From contig NZ_JARZHG010000037.1 in NCBI RefSeq assembly GCF_029946505.1, positions 52,373 to 116,372 on the forward strand: a stretch of DNA of 64,000 nucleotides, read 5' to 3'. This document shows positions 59,285 through 64,000 of this stretch, piece after piece. The translations under genes were made by a program, and so were the position numbers. Under the pieces are notes generated by a model, which searched no databases, was not told where the DNA came from, and saw only the letters and a list, made by a program, of their open reading frames with translations. The first letter of the stretch is position 1. Each line of letters begins with the position of its first letter. The stretch comes from Polyangium sp. y55x31. GTDB taxonomy: Bacteria; Myxococcota_A; Polyangia; Polyangiales; Polyangiaceae.

Positions 59285-62200
59285 ATGGCTTCCGGCAGCA
59301 CCCCGACGAACAAACGCACGCGAAAACGCGGGCGTAGAGACGTCGGCCGCGCCTTCGCCATCGCGCTCTGCGCGCTGTTTGCCCTGGTGGGGGCGATCCC
59401 ACTCGTCCTCGGCGCGCTCGTGCGAACGGGCCCCGTGCGCGCGTGGGCCGCGCGCGAGACGGCGACGCTCATCGAACGGGAGCTCGGCGTCGTCGCGCGT
59501 TACCGCGTCGCCGTGCAAGCCTGGCCGATGGCGATCGATCTCGAAGAGCTCGTCGTCGACGCGACCGACGGCGGCGCGCCCGTGCTCTCGGTGGAGCGGA
59601 TCAGCGTTCGTCCGCGGGTGTTTTCGCTGCTCGACGGGGAGCTCGACGTGGGCGAGGTCGAGGTGCTCGGGCCGCGGATCCGCGCCGTCGTCGAAGGCGG
59701 CGCGCTCAAGAACCTGACGTACAAGCTGCCCGCCTCGCAGCCGTCGACCGAGAAGACGCGGGCTCCGTTCTCGTCGCTCGCCGTGACGGACGCGCGCATC
59801 GACGCGCTCGTCGAGGGCGTGCACGTCGTGACGAACGAGGTCGACGTGGACGTGTCCGCGGAGGACGACGGAGCCTTCGAGATCGCGCTCCGCGCCGGGA
59901 AAAGCACGATCGTCCGGACGCACCCCATGCCCGGTCGGCCCGACGAGGACATGGTCGACGAGGACGTGATCTGCCGGCTCGACACGCGGGTTCGCGTCGA
60001 CGGAGAGGGGCTGCTCGTCCGGCGGCTGCGGCTGCTCGGCGCGGCGGATCTCGATCCGGACGAGGGGACGAGCCCGGGGTGCGAGCTGCCGCGTGAGGAT
60101 TGGCGCTCGCTGGAGCTCGCGCTCGGCGCGCTGCGCGTGGAGCTCCCGAAGGGAGGCGCGCCGCTCGTGATGCCCGCGTTTCGTGGCCGCGTGCGGACGC
60201 GGCTGCCGATCCCGATCGCGCATCGCTTCGTGGACACGCCGTGGCTCACGGGCGCGGTGGAGCTCGACGTGGAGGTCGAGCACGACGGCAAGTCCACGCT
60301 GCCGCGCGTGGCTGGGCGCATCGAGGCGGATCGGCCGGGGCTGTCCGGCAAGGTCTTCGCGACGACGTTCGAGGGCGAGCTGTCGATCGCCGAGGACGTG
60401 GTGCGCGTGTCGAAGATCGAGGTCGGGTGGGCCGACGGCACGGCGACGATCGCGGACGTGAAGATCGAGCCGTTCGCGCAGGGCGCGCCGCTCACCGCGG
60501 GTCCGATCGAGCTGCGCGACATCCAGTTCCCGGGTCTGCTCCGGGATCTCGGTGTGCACCCGCAGGCGCACGTGGCGTGGAACCTCGAGCGAGGCCACTT
60601 CGAGCGGTTCAGCGGTACGCTCTCCCCGCTCTCGCTCGATGGGCCCATGGAGTTCTCGACGCGGAACTTCGAGGTCTTCGACAAACCCACGACGGATCCC
60701 GCGCGCGGGCACATGATGGGCGTGGCCGAGGGCACGCTGCGCGGCACGTTCCGGGTGCGGCCGACGGGGATCGTGCTCGACGACGTGGCGATCGAGACGC
60801 CGAAGTCGGAGCTCCACACCACCGTAAAACTGTTCTTCAAGAGCTTCCTCGACATCGAGATCGCGAAGGGTTCGCACGTCGATCTCTCGGAGCTCTCGCC
60901 GCTCCGCAACATCCCGATCGCGGGGATCGCGGAGATCACGGCCGCGGCGCGCGGGCCGTTCACGCGGCCGAAGGTCGAGGCCGACGTGTCGATCAAGGGC
61001 TTCGAGTTCGCGGCGTTCTCGTTCGGCGACGTGGAGAGCGCGCGCGTGTTCTTCGAGCCGTTCGATCTACGCCTCGCCGACGTGCACCTGCGCAAAGGCG
61101 ACAGCAAGATCCGCGCGCCCGAGGTGCACGTGGACTTCGACGCGGGGCCGAACGTGGTGGTCGACGCGGAGATCGACACGCAGGGCGCGCCGCACCTCTG
61201 GATCCACGACTTCTACCGGATCGTGCACCTCGACGACGATCCGCGCTTCGCCGAGATCGACGGCAACGCGAGCGGGACGGCGCGGGTGCACTTCGTGATC
61301 GGCGGGCCCGAGGATCGCTGCGGCGCGGGCCGCCTGCGCGTGAAGACGAAGATGCACCTCGAAGAGGTGTCGCTCTTCGGCGAGAAGTACTCCGACGGCG
61401 ACGTCGACGTCGATCTCGACTGGGAAGATCGCGACGCGGGCGCCGCGGGGATGAACCTCGACGTGCACGCGGCGAGCCTGCGCAAGGGCTCGGGCTCGCT
61501 GCTCGCGACCGTGTCGGTTCGCCCGGGCGGTCGCATCTCGGGGCAGGCGATCGCCACGGGGATCCCGATCGATCACCTCGACGCGCTCGGCCGCATGGGC
61601 AAGCCGCTCGACGGCTCGGTCTCGGCCATCGCGAACATCTCGGGCACGGTGAGCCAGCTCGAAGCGCAGGCCGACGTGCAGATCTCGCCGATCCGGATCG
61701 GGCCCTCGTCGCTGCCCTCGTCGCAGCTCCGCGTGCTCATGGGATCCGAGAACACGCAGGTGAAGACGATCGGCTGGACGCGCTGCGGCAACCCGCGCTC
61801 GGCGCCCTTCGATCGGGCCGAGTTCGACAGGGACGCGTCCGCGGGCACGTTCCGCGTCGACGGTCTCGTCGCGGGCGGGCAGCTCTCGCTCGAGGACGTG
61901 CGCATCACGCGGCAGAAGCACAAGGTCGTGACGGGGAAGCTCACGACGCGCGGGCTCGATCTCGGCACACTCGCGAACCTGATCCCCGGCGTCGCGTTCA
62001 GCGCCACGCCCCCGCACGGGAGCCTCGACGCGGCGCTCGAAATCCGGCGTCTGCCGCTCGACGATCTCGCGAAGAGCGACGTGGTCGTCGCGCTGACGGG
62101 GCTCGATCTCGAACGCGGCGGGCGGCGCGTGTCACTGCGCGGGACGCCCGGTCCGATCGTCGTGCAGAACAACACGCTCGCGCTGCCCGACCTCGAGCTG

Positions 62201-63709
62201 GTCGTGCAGAGCGGCTCGGGACTGTCCGCGCCGATCGCGCTCGGAGGCCGCGTGCAGCGGCTCGTGACCGCGCCGGAGTTCGACGTGGGGCTGCGCGTGG
62301 GTCCTCTCGATCTCGGGCGTCTGTCCACGGACATGCCGCAGGTCTCGCGGGCCAAAGGGTCGCTCGAAGCGAACCTGCGCGTGCAGGGGACGACGAACGC
62401 GCTGCGCTACGGAGGTTCGGCGCGGCTGCGCGGCGGCGAGCTCGCGCTACGAGGTTTCCCCGTGTCGATCGACGACGTCGAGGTGGACGTCGCGGTCACG
62501 AACAGCGAGGTGCGCATCCTGCGCGGCGCAGCGAAGGTCGGCGGCGGCGAGGTGAGCCTGACGGGGCGCATGCCGATCCGCGGCTTCGAGCTCGGCACGG
62601 CCGAGGCCTCGATCCTCGCACGCGGCGTGAAGATGCCACTCGGCGAGGGCATCAACCTGACCACCGACGCCGATCTCTCCGCGACATTCCGCCCGAGCAC
62701 GTCCGACGAGGAGCGCGCAGAGAAGAACCTGCCCGAGGTGAAGGGGACGGTGTCGCTCACGTCGTTCACGTACTCGCGGCCAATCGCACTGAGCCTCGAT
62801 CTGAACCAGCTCGCAGGCGGGCCAAAGCGCACCGCCGTCGAGACCTACGACCCGAAGAACGACGCGCTTCGCTTCGACGTGAACGTGGTCTCGCCGCGGC
62901 CGATGCGCTTCTCGAACGGGCTCGTCGACATGCTGCTCGAAGTGACGCCACCCGGGCTCGCACTCTCCGGGACGAACCAGCGCTACGGCGCACGCGGCAA
63001 CCTGCGCATCCTGCCAGACTCGAAGCTCCGGCTGCGAAACAGCGAGTTCACGGTGCGCGAGGGCTCGGTCCGGTTCGACGATCCACTCCGGCTCGCGCCG
63101 CGGATCGATCTGCGCGCACAGACCGAGTACCGGCGCTACGCGGCAACGAGCGCCGCAGGCACGGCGCCCGCAGACACGAGCACGAGCGCAGCAGCGACAG
63201 CGACACTCGGGCAGCAATGGCGCATCAACCTCTACGCCCACGGCGATCAGGAAAACGTGAAGCTCGACCTCACGAGCGATCCGCCGCTCGGCCAGGAGGA
63301 CATCGTCCTCCTGCTGACGCTCGGCCTCACGCGAGCCGAGATGGATCGTGGTCTCGCCTCGTCGCTCGGCGAAACCGTGGGCCTCGAAGCACTCGCCGCA
63401 CTCACCGGCGCAGACAAAGCCGTAAAGACGATCGTGCCACTCATCGACGAGTTCCGATTCGGCACGTCCTACTCGTCACGCACAGGCCGCACCGAGCCAA
63501 CCGTCACACTCGGCAAGCGCATCACGGAAGACGTGCGCGCCACCGTGACGACAGGCATCACCGAAAACCGCGAAGTCCGCTCGAGCATCGAGTGGCGTCT
63601 CGGCAAACGCGTCATCGTGCAAGGCGCATACGACAACACGAACGACGTCTCGAGCTCGCCCCTCGGCAACCTCGGCGCCGACTTGCGCTGGCGCTTGGAG
63701 TTCGAATAG
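59285..63709 (+). CDS. tamB: Translocation and assembly module subunit TamB
   Basis: 1474 residues. An N-terminal TM helix (about 22-46) after a basic segment places the rest in the periplasm. The long middle is a repetitive beta-strand groove of AsmA/DUF490 type. The C-terminal domain has the TamB signature: LRNSEFTVREGSVRFDDPLRLAPRIDLRAQTEY, then GQEDIVLLLTLGLTRAEMD and the final beta-barrel-like GTSYSSRTGRTEPTVTLGKRITEDVRATVTTG. TamB supports outer-membrane protein or lipid transport with TamA/BamA; no tamA is seen here. The last roughly 700 bases use noticeably more A-ending Ala/Thr codons than the rest. A multi-hairpin repeat begins five bases after the stop. Confidence 0.9.
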   Translation: MASGSTPTNKRTRKRGRRDVGRAFAIALCALFALVGAIPLVLGALVRTGPVRAWAARETATLIERELGVVARYRVAVQAWPMAIDLEELVVDATDGGAPVLSVERISVRPRVFSLLDGELDVGEVEVLGPRIRAVVEGGALKNLTYKLPASQPSTEKTRAPFSSLAVTDARIDALVEGVHVVTNEVDVDVSAEDDGAFEIALRAGKSTIVRTHPMPGRPDEDMVDEDVICRLDTRVRVDGEGLLVRRLRLLGAADLDPDEGTSPGCELPREDWRSLELALGALRVELPKGGAPLVMPAFRGRVRTRLPIPIAHRFVDTPWLTGAVELDVEVEHDGKSTLPRVAGRIEADRPGLSGKVFATTFEGELSIAEDVVRVSKIEVGWADGTATIADVKIEPFAQGAPLTAGPIELRDIQFPGLLRDLGVHPQAHVAWNLERGHFERFSGTLSPLSLDGPMEFSTRNFEVFDKPTTDPARGHMMGVAEGTLRGTFRVRPTGIVLDDVAIETPKSELHTTVKLFFKSFLDIEIAKGSHVDLSELSPLRNIPIAGIAEITAAARGPFTRPKVEADVSIKGFEFAAFSFGDVESARVFFEPFDLRLADVHLRKGDSKIRAPEVHVDFDAGPNVVVDAEIDTQGAPHLWIHDFYRIVHLDDDPRFAEIDGNASGTARVHFVIGGPEDRCGAGRLRVKTKMHLEEVSLFGEKYSDGDVDVDLDWEDRDAGAAGMNLDVHAASLRKGSGSLLATVSVRPGGRISGQAIATGIPIDHLDALGRMGKPLDGSVSAIANISGTVSQLEAQADVQISPIRIGPSSLPSSQLRVLMGSENTQVKTIGWTRCGNPRSAPFDRAEFDRDASAGTFRVDGLVAGGQLSLEDVRITRQKHKVVTGKLTTRGLDLGTLANLIPGVAFSATPPHGSLDAALEIRRLPLDDLAKSDVVVALTGLDLERGGRRVSLRGTPGPIVVQNNTLALPDLELVVQSGSGLSAPIALGGRVQRLVTAPEFDVGLRVGPLDLGRLSTDMPQVSRAKGSLEANLRVQGTTNALRYGGSARLRGGELALRGFPVSIDDVEVDVAVTNSEVRILRGAAKVGGGEVSLTGRMPIRGFELGTAEASILARGVKMPLGEGINLTTDADLSATFRPSTSDEERAEKNLPEVKGTVSLTSFTYSRPIALSLDLNQLAGGPKRTAVETYDPKNDALRFDVNVVSPRPMRFSNGLVDMLLEVTPPGLALSGTNQRYGARGNLRILPDSKLRLRNSEFTVREGSVRFDDPLRLAPRIDLRAQTEYRRYAATSAAGTAPADTSTSAAATATLGQQWRINLYAHGDQENVKLDLTSDPPLGQEDIVLLLTLGLTRAEMDRGLASSLGETVGLEALAALTGADKAVKTIVPLIDEFRFGTSYSSRTGRTEPTVTLGKRITEDVRATVTTGITENREVRSSIEWRLGKRVIVQGAYDNTNDVSSSPLGNLGADLRWRLEFE

Positions 63710-63713
63710 CAGG

Positions 63714-64000
63714 CGTAGCCGCCGGGGTTTCACCCCGGACCCCGACCAGGGGTTGTCCACCCCTGGACCCGGACCAGCGCAAGCGCTGGACTCGTGGTCG
63801 ATGAACTGCGCTCCGCGCAGTTCATCGAACAGGCCGGCTAAGGAAGGCAGCTCCGCCGTCTCGCTTGGCAACGCCGCTCGTGGTCTTGCCACGGGCCGTC
63901 CGAGAAACCGCGCATCGCGCGGTTTCTCGGCCTTCGGTCCAGGCCGTGCCTGGTCCGGGGTGCAGGGGGCGGACAGCCCCCTGCTGGGGTGCGGGGCAAC
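63714..64000 (+). repeat. Multi-hairpin 3'-end element, copy C (right end cut by window)
   Basis: Begins five bases after the tamB stop and runs to the window edge. Same order of hairpins as copy B read on its own strand: CCGGGG-type hairpin, GGGGT-tgtcc-ACCCC (63748-63764), CCAGCGCAAGCGCTGG (63774-63789), TCGATGAACTGCG stem (63798-63828), a core with GGTCTTG at 63882-63888, a 13-bp CCGAGAAACCGCG stem (63900-63930) and the inverted end module. The core is inverted relative to copy B. Confidence 0.9.

Overview
The window is chromosomal DNA from a GC-rich (about 70%) bacterium, most likely a myxobacterium of the Polyangium/Sorangium group. The basis is codon use that is almost all G/C in third position, lipoproteins with long Gly/Ser linkers, a six-copy MopE-type metal-binding lipoprotein, and a lone FHA plus AgmX/PglI-type C-terminal domain protein of the kind tied to myxobacterial gliding machines. 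No prophage, IS element, CRISPR array or PKS/NRPS cluster is visible.

Layout. 1-6.1 kb: a cut-off CE1-type esterase lipoprotein, class I fumarase with a small membrane protein, and two membrane proteins on the minus strand (one GIDE-like, one zinc-ribbon). 6.2-9.5 kb: an EndoQ-like nuclease fused to a UvrD helicase. 9.6-17.9 kb: membrane proteins, an MFS carrier, apolipoprotein N-acyltransferase in an operon with a GDSL esterase, a DUF4230-like protein and a spermidine-synthase-like methyltransferase. 17.9-22.8 kb: pntA-pntB transhydrogenase, an inositol-monophosphatase-family enzyme and a hypothetical protein. 22.8-35 kb: kelch protein, SDR, FHA/AgmX protein, LysR facing DoxX-GST, VOC protein, a porin plus exporter pair, and an amidohydrolase. 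35-48.4 kb: a metabolic and regulatory stretch holding two isochorismatase-fold hydrolases, Zn-alcohol/formaldehyde dehydrogenase with a histidine kinase and a GFA protein, TetR-MpaB, GlxA-type regulator facing a cysteine hydrolase, PhyH oxygenase, HxlR facing a quinone reductase, and AraC facing an SDR. 48.4-52 kb: a four-gene ArsR-AHSA1-DoxX-UvrA2-like operon in which every junction is an ATGA overlap. 52.4-63.7 kb: tRNA-Asn, a flippase, EttA, an exonuclease/phosphatase lipoprotein, the MopE-repeat lipoprotein and TamB.

Two genome-level signals stand out. (1) At least sixteen genes have a -10-like hexamer (TAnnnT or close) only 5-11 nt before the start codon, which predicts widespread leaderless or near-leaderless transcripts. 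(2) A modular multi-hairpin element occurs three times (3340-3450, 35078-35384, 63714-64000), each time beginning within about 17 nt after a stop codon and in the orientation of the gene it follows. Its hairpins carry compensatory changes, and its central block is inverted between the two long copies.

Functions above the family level are inferred from motifs read by eye; no database search was possible.
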